Of a stretch of DNA of 64,000 bases, positions 17,572-25,349 are shown piece by piece. The stretch's first letter is position 1. Every line of letters starts with the position of its first letter. The notes below the pieces were generated by a model. The model was not told the origin of the DNA. It did no database searches and was given only the letters and a program-made list of their open reading frames with translations. This DNA comes from Pseudomonas viridiflava (GTDB lineage Bacteria; Pseudomonadota; Gammaproteobacteria; Pseudomonadales; Pseudomonadaceae): contig NZ_UUPU01000084.1 of the NCBI RefSeq assembly GCF_900591205.1, positions 38,245 to 102,244 on the forward strand, in the 5' to 3' direction. The position numbers were made by a program, and so were the translations under genes.

Positions 17572-18517
17572 AACCAAAGGCTCGCGGTTCAAACGCTGGA
17601 AGAAACCGCTGACCATCGCCTTCTTCCTGCTGCTGATTGTGCTGTTCACCCTGCTCGCCCGGCGCATCGACTGGAGCGAAGTGCTGCAGACCCTGGGCGA
17701 CTTCAAGGTGCGCACATTGGTGATCGCCAGCGCGCTGACGTTGTGCAGCTTTCTGGTGTACGCCAGCTTCGACCTGATCGGCCGCACCTACATCCGCCAG
17801 CCCCTGGGCTGGAAGCAGATCCTGCCGGTGGGGATCATCAGCTACGCGTTCAACCTCAACCTCAGCGCCTGGGTCGGCGGCATCGCGATGCGCTATCGGC
17901 TGTACTCGCGGCTGGGGGTGAGCACCGGTAACATCGCCAAGATCCTCGGCCTGAGCCTGGCCACCAATTGGTTTGGCTATATGGCAATCGCCGGGGCGAT
18001 TTTCAGCAGCGGCCTGGTCACCATGCCGCCCGGCTGGAAGGTCAGCACCAGCGCATTGCAGGGCATCGGCGCATTGTTGGTGCTCGCCAGCCTGGGTTAT
18101 CTGGTGGCCTGCCAGTACTCGAAAAAGCGTGCGTGGACAATTCGCGGCATGGAAATCAGCCTGCCGTCGCTGCGCATGGCGTGTTTGCAGTTGATGCTGG
18201 GCGCGTTGAACTGGTCGTTGATGGCGGCGGTAATCTTCACGCTGTTGCCGGCCAAACTTGACTATCCATTGGTGCTGGGGGTGTTGCTGATCAGTGCGAT
18301 TGCCGGTGTGCTCACGCATATTCCGGCTGGGCTTGGCGTGCTGGAGGCGGTGTTCATTGCGCTGTTGCAGCATGAGGCGTCGCGGGGCAGCTTGCTGGCG
18401 GGGTTGATTGCGTATCGGGCGATCTATTTTATTGTGCCGCTGCTGATCGCGTTGGTGATGTACTTGGGTGTGGAGGCGAAGGCCAAGGCGTTACGGGTGA
18501 AGAAGGCACCTGCCTGA
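17561..18517 (+). CDS. ybhN: YbhN family (UPF0104) integral membrane protein
   Basis: The 318-residue protein belongs to the lysylphosphatidylglycerol synthase TM-region/UPF0104 family, with about eight membrane helices. Conserved patches include LSAWVGGIAMRYRLYSRLGV and AGVLTHIPAGLGVLEAVFIAL. Its start lies 11 bp inside clsB. The relatives are the flippase-like membrane part of MprF, but the aminoacyl-transferase domain is absent, so the protein may move a lipid rather than modify it. Co-transcription with clsB suggests a lipid made by or feeding ClsB. The start has no strong Shine-Dalgarno of its own, so coupling is likely. Confidence 0.9.
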   Translation: MTSETKGSRFKRWKKPLTIAFFLLLIVLFTLLARRIDWSEVLQTLGDFKVRTLVIASALTLCSFLVYASFDLIGRTYIRQPLGWKQILPVGIISYAFNLNLSAWVGGIAMRYRLYSRLGVSTGNIAKILGLSLATNWFGYMAIAGAIFSSGLVTMPPGWKVSTSALQGIGALLVLASLGYLVACQYSKKRAWTIRGMEISLPSLRMACLQLMLGALNWSLMAAVIFTLLPAKLDYPLVLGVLLISAIAGVLTHIPAGLGVLEAVFIALLQHEASRGSLLAGLIAYRAIYFIVPLLIALVMYLGVEAKAKALRVKKAPA

Positions 18518-18543
18518 ATCACGCCAGTGGCCAGCGGGCGGTC

Positions 18544-18674
18544 GTGGCGAGCGGGCTTGCTGGCGTTGGGCTGCAAAGCAAGTCCCAGCAAAGACGCCGG
18601 GATTTTTGCTGAACGACCTCGGCGCCTGGTTTGGGGCCGCTGCGCGGCCCAACGCGGGCAAGCCCGCTCGCCAC
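18544..18674. repeat. REP-like inverted repeat, GTGGCGAGCGGGCTTGC type
   Basis: GTGGCGAGCGGGCTTGC at 18544 is matched by GCAAGCCCGCTCGCCAC ending at 18674. A second hairpin GGGCCGC/GCGGCCC lies within (18633-18650). The outer bases differ from the TGTGGGAGC elements elsewhere, so this is a second REP subtype. It occupies most of the 210-bp gap between the convergent ybhN and hydrolase genes. Confidence 0.75.
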
Positions 18675-18727
18675 AACAGCCCGCTCACCACACAATCCCG
18701 CTTGCCACAAAGCGCCTTGGCGACAGG

Positions 18728-19483
18728 TTATCGGGCTTGGATGATGCTCAACCGCTCGCCCACCACCATCTCGGTGATCCAGTCCACCAGGATCGAGGTG
18801 TACGCCTGCTGTGACACCGGATCACTCAGTGAGTGGTCGGCGCCATCAATGATGCGGTGAGTCAGGGAATGGGTCTGCTGGCACGCGGCCCGGTAGCTCA
18901 TGATGGTGGCGTGGGGCACATGGTCGTCGGTTTCCGATTCGACGATCAGCACATCCCCGGTAAATTTCGCGCAGGCATGCAAGGCGCGGTTGGTTTCGGC
19001 GTGCACCAGCGTACTGCGGTAATCCATCAAATCGACCTTATCCAGATCACGCTTGGGCGTGAGCCATTCCTGATCGCGGTACAACGCCGGCACGCGCAGC
19101 GCCAGCCAGCGCACCGGGCGCAATGAGGTCAGAATCGCGGCCAGATAACCGCCATAACTGGTGCCCACCACCGCCACCGCCGAGGTGTCGATGGCCGGGT
19201 GCGACAACAGCCGGTCGTAGGCCGCCAGCAAGTCGCGCAGGTTGTCTTCGCGGGTCACGCGGGACAACGGAATACCGGTGCCGGCATGCCCGCGCAGGTC
19301 GAAGGTCAGGCACACGCAGCCAAGCCCGGCGATACCTTTGGCCCGCTCCAGATCGCGCTCCTGGCTACCGCCCCAGCCGTGCACAAACAACACGCCTGGC
19401 ACTTTCGATTTGGGGCTCAGGAACGTCCCGCTCATCTGTTCGTCGTCGATATCAATCGCAATGCTTTCGCTTCTAGCCGTCAT
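18728..19483 (-). CDS. Alpha/beta hydrolase (dienelactone/peptidase-S9-like)
   Basis: The 251-residue protein has the oxyanion region HGWGGS (35-40), the nucleophile elbow GTSYGGY with Ser109, an acid candidate in SETDDHVPH and the catalytic His in DGADHSLSD. A dienelactone hydrolase or acyl-peptidase-like serine esterase is likely, and the substrate is unknown. It lacks a signal peptide. Its start lies 11 bp inside the end of the DUF3182 gene, so the two are translated from one message. The pairing suggests that both act on the same compound, possibly a peptide or amide, but that is inference. Confidence 0.85.
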   Translation of the reverse strand: MTARSESIAIDIDDEQMSGTFLSPKSKVPGVLFVHGWGGSQERDLERAKGIAGLGCVCLTFDLRGHAGTGIPLSRVTREDNLRDLLAAYDRLLSHPAIDTSAVAVVGTSYGGYLAAILTSLRPVRWLALRVPALYRDQEWLTPKRDLDKVDLMDYRSTLVHAETNRALHACAKFTGDVLIVESETDDHVPHATIMSYRAACQQTHSLTHRIIDGADHSLSDPVSQQAYTSILVDWITEMVVGERLSIIQAR

Positions 19484-20582
19484 AAGATTTAACCGTTACG
19501 TACTTTAGAAGAAAGTCGCTGTTTTCTGCCGGGCCGCGGTACACCTCAATGGCATCCGCCGGCAGCACCGGGTCCACATAGGTTTCCACCGAAGACACAT
19601 GAATGGCCTTAAGGCTCGGGTTATTGATAAAGCTTTGCAGCGCCGCGACTTCCGCGCTGCTGGCCCCGCCCATGCGCCAGGATTGTTCAAGCACGCCACT
19701 GCGGCGCTGGCCGTCGCTGTCCAGGCCCTGAGCGATGTCATAGTTGCGCCGGGAGGCGTAAAAGCCGGGGTAAGCCTCGTCGGCGGCGGTGTCGAACACC
19801 TGCGCCTGCTCGATGGCTTGGCGTACGTCGTCGGGCAGATCGAGCTTGAGCAGGTCTTCATAGTAGCCAGGCACCACCAACAGGTTGGAGCCGCCGTAGA
19901 CCTCTTCGCCCTGCCCGTCCTGGGTCAAGTACTGTTCGCCGCAGTAGCTGAACACGTGATCACCGATAAAGCTCTGGCCTACGCTGTGGGTGATGACGTC
20001 GCGCAGGTCCTGCTCCAGCACCACGCCGCTTTCAAACAACTGCGCGGCGTCCCGGCGCGCCAGCAAGGCGTCGAATTCGTCGAGGCTGTGGATAACTTGC
20101 TGGCCGCGCCCGGCGCAGGCATGTACCGGTTTGAGGCGGATCGGCCCGCTGTAGAGCAGGCGCGTGGCGGCTTCTCGCGCATCCTGCAGCGCAAAGACGC
20201 TCAGCCCATCCAGCACCACCTTGCGCACACGCTCGCAGAACACCGGCGACCAACCGTGCGGCGTCACGGCTTCAGGGCCCAATACACCATGAGTGATGGC
20301 TTTGGTGCAGATAAAGTCGTGATCGACATAACCGCCCCACAGGTCTTGCGGGCCTTTGACATTAAGCGCACGTGCCTGGGCGGGGCCGACCAGCGTTTGA
20401 GTGGGCAGCAGGTACAGATCACGTCCGGCATGCAGCTGCGGGTCGTAGCTGCCACCAAACTTCAGCCCCAGGACCTGCGCCAGCCAGCGCGCCAAAGCGC
20501 GGTTGGTTTCGACCTCATGTTGCGGCGCGCCGTCTCGTGTGGAGTGGGCCACCACCAGTTTCTTGCGTTGAGTCGGGGTCAT
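19473..20582 (-). CDS. DUF3182 family protein, ATP-grasp-like
   Basis: The 369-residue product matches what I know of DUF3182, a family frequent in Pseudomonas and other proteobacteria without an assigned reaction. Visible segments include YDPQLHAGRDLYLLPTQTL, LWGGYVDHDFICTKAITHG, GPIRLKPVHACAGRGQQVI, and VLEQDLRDVITHSVGQSFIG. The run of a Lys followed by a Gly-rich loop and then an E-x-D-L strand recalls ATP-grasp ligases such as glutathione synthetase. This suggests carboxylate-amine ligation. The alpha/beta hydrolase gene overlaps its 3' end by 11 bp. The start ATG at 20582 has GGGGG upstream. There is no signal peptide. Function remains open. Confidence 0.8.
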   Translation of the reverse strand: MTPTQRKKLVVAHSTRDGAPQHEVETNRALARWLAQVLGLKFGGSYDPQLHAGRDLYLLPTQTLVGPAQARALNVKGPQDLWGGYVDHDFICTKAITHGVLGPEAVTPHGWSPVFCERVRKVVLDGLSVFALQDAREAATRLLYSGPIRLKPVHACAGRGQQVIHSLDEFDALLARRDAAQLFESGVVLEQDLRDVITHSVGQSFIGDHVFSYCGEQYLTQDGQGEEVYGGSNLLVVPGYYEDLLKLDLPDDVRQAIEQAQVFDTAADEAYPGFYASRRNYDIAQGLDSDGQRRSGVLEQSWRMGGASSAEVAALQSFINNPSLKAIHVSSVETYVDPVLPADAIEVYRGPAENSDFLLKYVTVKSYDG

Positions 20583-20820
20583 GCGTCCCCCTTGGCCATC
20601 CTGCCATGAGTGTGCAGATTAGGCTGCAGGGATCAGGCCAAGGCGCTTTCCGGCAGGATGGTTTTGAAATCAATCAGTTGCGCGAAAGACGATGGCAGTT
20701 GGCCTGTTTGATTCTGCACGACGACGCTCTAAACACCCGGCGTTCTGCACGATTCACACCGCCCTGGGCCCTGGCGCCAGCTAAGATACAGGGCCCATCT
20801 TCCTTCACGAGGCACTACAC

Positions 20821-21384
20821 ATGGCCAAGCAAGCGCTCATCCTGATAGATATCCAGAACGACTACTTCCCCCAGGGCAAGTGGCCGCTCGAGGGCGTGGA
20901 GCCGGCGGCGGACAAGGCGGCACAGGTGCTCCAGGCATTTCGTGCCGCAGGGGATGCGGTCATTCATGTGCGCCACGAGTTCCCCTCGCAGGATGCGCCC
21001 TTCTTCACCCCAGGCTCCGAAGGGGCGCTACTGCACCCCAAAGCGCTGAATCAGGGCAATGAACCGGTGGTACTTAAACACTTCGTGAATGCGTTTCGCG
21101 AAACCAACCTGCGCACGTTGCTGGAGCAGCGCAGCATTACCGAGGTGGTAGTGGTCGGCAGCATGAGCCATATGTGCATCGACGCCGTGGTACGGGCCGC
21201 CGCAGACCTGGGCTACAAGGTCACGGTCATCCATGACGCCTGCGCCACGCGGGACCTGGAGTTCAATGGGCAGGTGATTGCGGCGGCGCATGCGCATGGC
21301 GCTTTTATGGCAGCACTGGCCTTCGCCTACGCGAACGTGGTGTCGGCAGATGACTACTTGCAGGCGCAAGCGGCAGCCGTGTAA
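20821..21384 (+). CDS. Cysteine hydrolase, isochorismatase-like
   Basis: The 187-residue protein has the catalytic triad of the isochorismatase-like cysteine hydrolases: Asp10 (LIDIQNDYFP), Lys86 (VVLKHFVNAF) and Cys119 (SMSHMCIDAV). The typical GSMSHMCID segment and DACATRDLEF are present. The real substrate could be a nicotinamide-like amide, a carbamoyl compound or another small amide; true isochorismatase activity is unlikely without siderophore genes nearby. The ATG follows CGAGG at a suitable distance. It is monocistronic and convergent with the tam homologue. The 238-bp stretch upstream (20583-20820) holds no recognisable gene. Confidence 0.87.
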   Translation: MAKQALILIDIQNDYFPQGKWPLEGVEPAADKAAQVLQAFRAAGDAVIHVRHEFPSQDAPFFTPGSEGALLHPKALNQGNEPVVLKHFVNAFRETNLRTLLEQRSITEVVVVGSMSHMCIDAVVRAAADLGYKVTVIHDACATRDLEFNGQVIAAAHAHGAFMAALAFAYANVVSADDYLQAQAAAV

Positions 21385-21402
21385 TCGCCACCTGCCGTGG
21401 TT

Positions 21403-22164
21403 TTAGCGCGTGGCGATAATGAACAGCCGAGGGAACGGCAGCAACACGCCGCCCTCGGACAGCGCTGGGTAAGCCAGGGTAATCCGCGCCTGATACTCGC
21501 GTAGGAAGGCGGCTTTTTCATCGTCACTCAAGGGTGCAAGAAACGGCCGCAGTGCCGAAGCCTTGAACCATTCCACCACTGCCGCATGATCGGCCAGCGG
21601 GTGCAGGTAAGTAGTACGCCACACGTCCACGGTGCTGCAATGTTTGCTGAGCAACTCGTAGTAGTAGCTCGCAGCGTGACGTTCATTGTGTTTGACCGCG
21701 CCGATCTTCGCCGCCCATGGGCCGTCAGCGGCCACTTCTCGCGCCAAGCGGTGAGCAGGCTCGTCGAGGTTGTCCGGGGTCTGCACCGCCAGTGTGCCAC
21801 CGGGGTTCAGTTGGTCGACCAGATGTGGGTACAGCGTGGCGTGGTCGGGCAGCCATTGCAGGGAGGCGTTGGCCAAAATCACATCGAACGTTTGCGCGGG
21901 GTTCCAGGCGCCGATATCCGCCAGCTCGAAGCTAAGCGCCGGCAGCCGTTTGCGGGCGTCGGCCAACATGTCGTCAGAGCTGTCCATGCCGGTGACCTGC
22001 GCGTGCGGGAAACGCTCGGCCAACACCTGCGTGGAGTTACCGGGGCCACATCCCAGGTCGACAGCCGTGCGCACTTCGGTATTGGGAATGGCCGCAACCA
22101 GGTCGCGGACGGGGCGGGTACGCTGCTGTTCGAACATCGTGTATTGCTTGGCTGACCAGGTCAT
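21403..22164 (-). CDS. tam: SAM-dependent methyltransferase, trans-aconitate 2-methyltransferase (Tam)
   Basis: The start at 22164 is supported by AAGGAAAG upstream; the frame stays open to 22284. The 253-residue protein has the SAM-binding motif I AVDLGCGPGNST (34-45), an acidic residue after the second strand (VTGMDSSDDM), and the motif NASLQWLPDH. The closing part FLREYQARITLAYP is typical of Tam. Tam methylates trans-aconitate, a by-product of aconitase that inhibits the TCA cycle. The gene is divergent from a LysR regulator whose start is 102 bp away, so the regulator probably controls it. Confidence 0.87.
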   Translation of the reverse strand: MTWSAKQYTMFEQQRTRPVRDLVAAIPNTEVRTAVDLGCGPGNSTQVLAERFPHAQVTGMDSSDDMLADARKRLPALSFELADIGAWNPAQTFDVILANASLQWLPDHATLYPHLVDQLNPGGTLAVQTPDNLDEPAHRLAREVAADGPWAAKIGAVKHNERHAASYYYELLSKHCSTVDVWRTTYLHPLADHAAVVEWFKASALRPFLAPLSDDEKAAFLREYQARITLAYPALSEGGVLLPFPRLFIIATR

Positions 22165-22247
22165 CACGGCTTTCCTTGTTTTTCGAGGTTGGCCACAGCC
22201 TAAATCTTGTGAGCCATGAGAACAAATGCCAGGATTGGCGACCTGCC

Positions 22248-22262
22248 ATACCTGGAAAGTAT
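22248..22262 (+). promoter_or_regulatory. LysR-type T-N11-A box
   Basis: ATAC-N7-GTAT is a perfect dyad with the T-N11-A spacing of LysR-type regulator sites. It lies 4 bp before the lysR start and covers that gene's GGAAAG ribosome-binding region, in the tam/lysR divergent interval. Autoregulation is a plausible role. Confidence 0.45.
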
Positions 22263-22266
22263 TCCT

Positions 22267-23175
22267 ATGCTGGAACTTCGCCAACTCAACGCCTTTGTAG
22301 CCATTGCCGAAGAAGGCTATATCACCCGGGCGGCGGAACGCCTGGGCATGCAGCAGCCACCACTCACGCGGTTACTGCAAAGCCTCGAAGCCGAGTTGGG
22401 CGTGATCCTGATGGAGCGCTTGCCCCGTGGCGTGCGGCCAACCACCGCCGGGCTGGCGTTGCTCGATGAGGCACGCGAGGTGCTGGCCCGGGTCGACGCG
22501 GTGGCCGATGTGGTGCAGCGCGCCGCGCGTGGTGAGCGAGGCCGGCTGGCCATCGGCTTCACCAGTTCGGCGGCCCTGCACCCCTTTGTGCCCAGTGTAT
22601 TGCGGCGGTTTCGCGAAACCTTCGTCGGCGTCTCGGTGGTGCTGGAAGAAGCAGGCACCGGCGAACTGCTGGACGCGCTGGCACATGAAAGGCTGGACGC
22701 GGCGTTTATCCGCTCACCGCTCAGCGGCACGCAATCACTGCAGGACCAACCGATTCTGGTGGAGCCCATGCTGTTGGCGCTGCCCACCGATCACCCGCTG
22801 GCACACGACTACAAATCGCCCCTGCCCCTGGCCGCGCTGGCCACTGAGCCGTTCGTGCTGTATCGCCGGCGCGTGGGGTTGGGGCTCTATGACGCCATTC
22901 TGGTGGCCTGCCGTGAAGCAGGGTTCAGCCCGCAGGTGGTGCAGGAGGCGCCGCGCATGACGGCCACCTTGAGCCTGGTGGCAGCGGGCCTTGGGGTGTC
23001 CATCGTGCCGGCGTCGATGCAACGGCTGCGTGGGGACGGCATCGTCTACCGGGAACTGACGGAGTGCCGAAGCCTGGTAGCGCCCTTGCATCTGGCCACC
23101 CGACGGGATGATGGCTCAGCCGTATTGCGGCGGTTCAAGGAAATGGTCATCACCGCAGCGTCGACGGACGCCTGA
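22267..23175 (+). CDS. LysR family transcriptional regulator
   Basis: The 302-residue product begins MLELRQLNAFVAIAEEGYIT and carries the winged helix-turn-helix AAERLGMQQPPLTRLLQSLE in the first 60 residues. A linker helix and a periplasmic-binding-like effector domain (about 90-295) follow. The MQQPPLTRLL recognition helix resembles BenM/CatM-type regulators. The ATG at 22267 has GGAAAG upstream; the longer in-frame start at 22216 would add 17 atypical residues. It faces the tam methyltransferase gene divergently, so tam is the most likely target. The effector is unknown. Confidence 0.9.
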   Translation: MLELRQLNAFVAIAEEGYITRAAERLGMQQPPLTRLLQSLEAELGVILMERLPRGVRPTTAGLALLDEAREVLARVDAVADVVQRAARGERGRLAIGFTSSAALHPFVPSVLRRFRETFVGVSVVLEEAGTGELLDALAHERLDAAFIRSPLSGTQSLQDQPILVEPMLLALPTDHPLAHDYKSPLPLAALATEPFVLYRRRVGLGLYDAILVACREAGFSPQVVQEAPRMTATLSLVAAGLGVSIVPASMQRLRGDGIVYRELTECRSLVAPLHLATRRDDGSAVLRRFKEMVITAASTDA

Positions 23176-23186
23176 TCACCGGCAAT

Positions 23187-23222
23187 AAAAAACCCCCGAG
23201 GCCAGAGCCGTCGGGGGTTTTA
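23187..23222. terminator. Bidirectional terminator between lysR and ssb
   Basis: AACCCCCGA and TCGGGGGTT form a 9-bp GC-rich stem around 11 bases, with AAAAAA on the left and TTTT on the right. It can end transcription of both converging genes. Confidence 0.85.
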
Positions 23223-23242
23223 TGCGTTCCGGGTGCAGGACC

Positions 23243-23767
23243 TCAGAACGGGATATCGTCATCAAAGCTGTCGAAATCCGGAGCCGGCTGCGGAGCGGCC
23301 TGCTGTGGCGGCGGCGCCTGACGCGACTGTTGCGGTGCCGACTGCTGCGGGCGCGGAGCCTGCTGGCGTGGGGCCGGTGCGGACTGCTGGTAGTTGTTGC
23401 CACCGGCCTGCTGGTCGCCCTGCGGACGGCCACCCAGCAACTGCATGGTGCCTTGCATGTCGACTACGATTTCAGTGGTGTAACGCTTGATACCGTCTTT
23501 TTCCCACTCGCGGGTTTGCAGTTTGCCTTCGATGTAGACCTGCGAACCTTTGCGCAGGTACTCACCGGCGATCTCTGCAACCTTGCCGAACATCGACACA
23601 CGGTGCCATTCGGTTTTCTCGACCTTCTGACCGGTCTGCTTGTCGGTCCACTGTTCGCTGGTCGCCAGACTCAGGTTGGTCACGGCGTTACCGTTAGGCA
23701 AGTAGCGAACTTCGGGATCCTGGCCGCAAGTACCGACCAATATGACTTTGTTAACCCCACGGGCCAT
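23243..23767 (-). CDS. ssb: Single-stranded DNA-binding protein
   Basis: The 174-residue protein starts MARGVNKVILVGTCGQDPEV, the conserved OB-fold opening. The OB domain ends near residue 112. A flexible Gln/Pro/Ala-rich linker follows, and then the acidic tip DDDIPF that recruits repair and replication partners. SSB coats single-stranded DNA as a tetramer in replication, recombination and repair. The cysteine in VGTCGQ replaces the usual Asn/His-like position seen in some relatives. The MFS gene ends 9 bp upstream, so the two are probably co-transcribed. Confidence 0.97.
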   Translation of the reverse strand: MARGVNKVILVGTCGQDPEVRYLPNGNAVTNLSLATSEQWTDKQTGQKVEKTEWHRVSMFGKVAEIAGEYLRKGSQVYIEGKLQTREWEKDGIKRYTTEIVVDMQGTMQLLGGRPQGDQQAGGNNYQQSAPAPRQQAPRPQQSAPQQSRQAPPPQQAAPQPAPDFDSFDDDIPF

Positions 23768-23776
23768 AACGTTCTC

Positions 23777-25171
23777 CTAGGCTGGGCGCGCTGTCGGCAC
23801 TGGGTTGACCAGTTGCTCGAGCGTCGCGCGATCCAATAATTCGGTGTCCAATTTGATGTAGATGGCGGCTTCTTCTGCAATAACCACAGCATCCGTAACC
23901 CCAGTAACCGCCTTAAGGCGCTCAACCAGACCGGCTTCGCGGATCGCTTCTGGCGATAACGGCAAACGCAGGCTCGTCACATAGGGAGGTTCGCGCATGG
24001 TAACAGCAAAGGCTAGCCAGAGGGCAGCCAGACCTGCGCATCCAAGGAACACAACCGACAAACCGCCATGCTGAAACATCCAGCCGCCCATGATGCCGCC
24101 CAGCGCAGAACCGAGGAACTGGCTGGTGGAGTACACCCCCATCGCCGTGCCCTTGCCACCGGCCGGTGAAACTTTACTGATCAGCGAAGGCAACGACGCC
24201 TCCAGCAGGTTGAACGCGGTGAAGAACACCACGGTGCCGATTACCAGCGCCCGCAGGCTGTCGCCGAACTGCCAGAAGAATAGTTCAGTGAGCATCAATG
24301 TCGCGACGGCGCCGAGCAAAACTCGTTTCATTTTGCGTTTTTTCTCGCCATAGATAATGAACGGGATCATGGCGAAGAATGAAATCAACAGCGCGGTGAG
24401 GTAGACCCACCAGTGCTGTTCCTTGGGCAAACCGGCTTTTTCGACGAGTGCCAGAGGCAGCGCGACGAAGCTGCACATCAGCATGGCGTGCAACACGAAG
24501 ATACCTAAATCCAGGCGCAGCAGGTCGGGGTGCTTGAGCGTCGGCAATAACGCCTTGCGCGCCACACCCGACTCACGGTGCTGCAAGGTGCCGGTGGAGC
24601 GCGGCACCATAAAGGCCACAATCACTATCCCGAACAACGCCATACCGCCGGTGGCCAGGAACAGCCCGTGCAAACCAAAGGCACGGGTCAGCAACGGGCC
24701 TACCACCATCGCCACAGCGAAGGACAGCCCGATGGTCATGCCAATCATGGCCATGGCCTTGGTGCGATGCTGTTCGCGGGTCAGGTCCGACAACAAGGCC
24801 ATGACGGCCGCGGAAATCGCACCGGCGCCCTGTAGGACGCGACCGGCGATTACGCCCCAGATCGAGTCGGACTGCGCCGCGAGTACACTGCCGAGGGCAA
24901 ACACGATCAACCCGAGGTAAATCACCGGCCGCCGGCCAATACGGTCGGAAATGATCCCGAACGGAATCTGAAAAAGCGCCTGGGTCAGGCCATAGGCGCC
25001 AATCGCCAGGCCGATCAATGCGGGGGTCGCGCCTGCCAGATCCATTCCATAGGTCGCCAGCACCGGCAACACCATAAACATGCCAAGCATACGGAAGGCG
25101 AACACCAGGGCCAGACCGCTTGCCGCTCGGGTCTCGCCGCTACTCATGCGTTCGCTGTGGGGATCGTGCAT
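23777..25171 (-). CDS. MFS transporter with C-terminal ferredoxin-like domain (YajR-like)
   Basis: The 464-residue protein has about 12 membrane helices (residues 15-395), with motif A in GIISDRIGRRPVIYLGLIVF. After the last helix comes a soluble alpha/beta segment (about 400-460: SLRLPLSPEAIREAG...VVIAEEAAIYIKLD). It resembles the small YAM domain of E. coli YajR and may sense a ligand or membrane state. GAGG precedes the ATG. It lies between uvrA (divergent) and ssb (downstream), a conserved Pseudomonas order (PA4232-PA4234). The transported compound is unknown. Confidence 0.88.
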   Translation of the reverse strand: MHDPHSERMSSGETRAASGLALVFAFRMLGMFMVLPVLATYGMDLAGATPALIGLAIGAYGLTQALFQIPFGIISDRIGRRPVIYLGLIVFALGSVLAAQSDSIWGVIAGRVLQGAGAISAAVMALLSDLTREQHRTKAMAMIGMTIGLSFAVAMVVGPLLTRAFGLHGLFLATGGMALFGIVIVAFMVPRSTGTLQHRESGVARKALLPTLKHPDLLRLDLGIFVLHAMLMCSFVALPLALVEKAGLPKEQHWWVYLTALLISFFAMIPFIIYGEKKRKMKRVLLGAVATLMLTELFFWQFGDSLRALVIGTVVFFTAFNLLEASLPSLISKVSPAGGKGTAMGVYSTSQFLGSALGGIMGGWMFQHGGLSVVFLGCAGLAALWLAFAVTMREPPYVTSLRLPLSPEAIREAGLVERLKAVTGVTDAVVIAEEAAIYIKLDTELLDRATLEQLVNPVPTARPA

Positions 25172-25283
25172 GGAAAAACCTCGTGTGAACCGGCGGCGAT
25201 TCTACCAGTCCCATCGAGTGAGAGGGTATATGCGGCGGTTTGCCGCGCAGCTTTCATGTAAGGCTGCAAGCGGCCTTTTGACA

Positions 25284-25299
25284 GTGTATATTCATCCAG
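25284..25299 (+). promoter_or_regulatory. Candidate LexA/SOS box upstream of uvrA
   Basis: GTGTATATTCATCCAG fits the LexA consensus CTG(TA)5CAG except for the first base and two inner positions. It lies 51 bp before the uvrA TTG, between a perfect TTGACA (25278-25283) and a TATACT (25310-25315) whose 26-bp separation does not make a standard promoter pair. Confidence 0.4.
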
Positions 25300-25349
25300 T
25301 CTTTAGCCGTATACTCCGGCATTATTTACGCCCGCCGTGCGAGGCCATC

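Noticed and set aside
2849..18674. Repeats considered as a CRISPR array
   Set aside because: The copies are inverted, irregularly spaced and palindromic, as REPINs are; there are no regular spacers and no cas genes.
20583..20820. 238-bp gap checked for a small gene or regulator site
   Set aside because: No open frame with a ribosome-binding site and no clear repeat or operator was found.
21384..21418. ATCGCCAC...GTGGCGAT inverted repeat between the cysteine hydrolase and tam
   Set aside because: The loop is 19 bases and the right arm is inside the tam coding end; no T tract, so it is not a convincing terminator.
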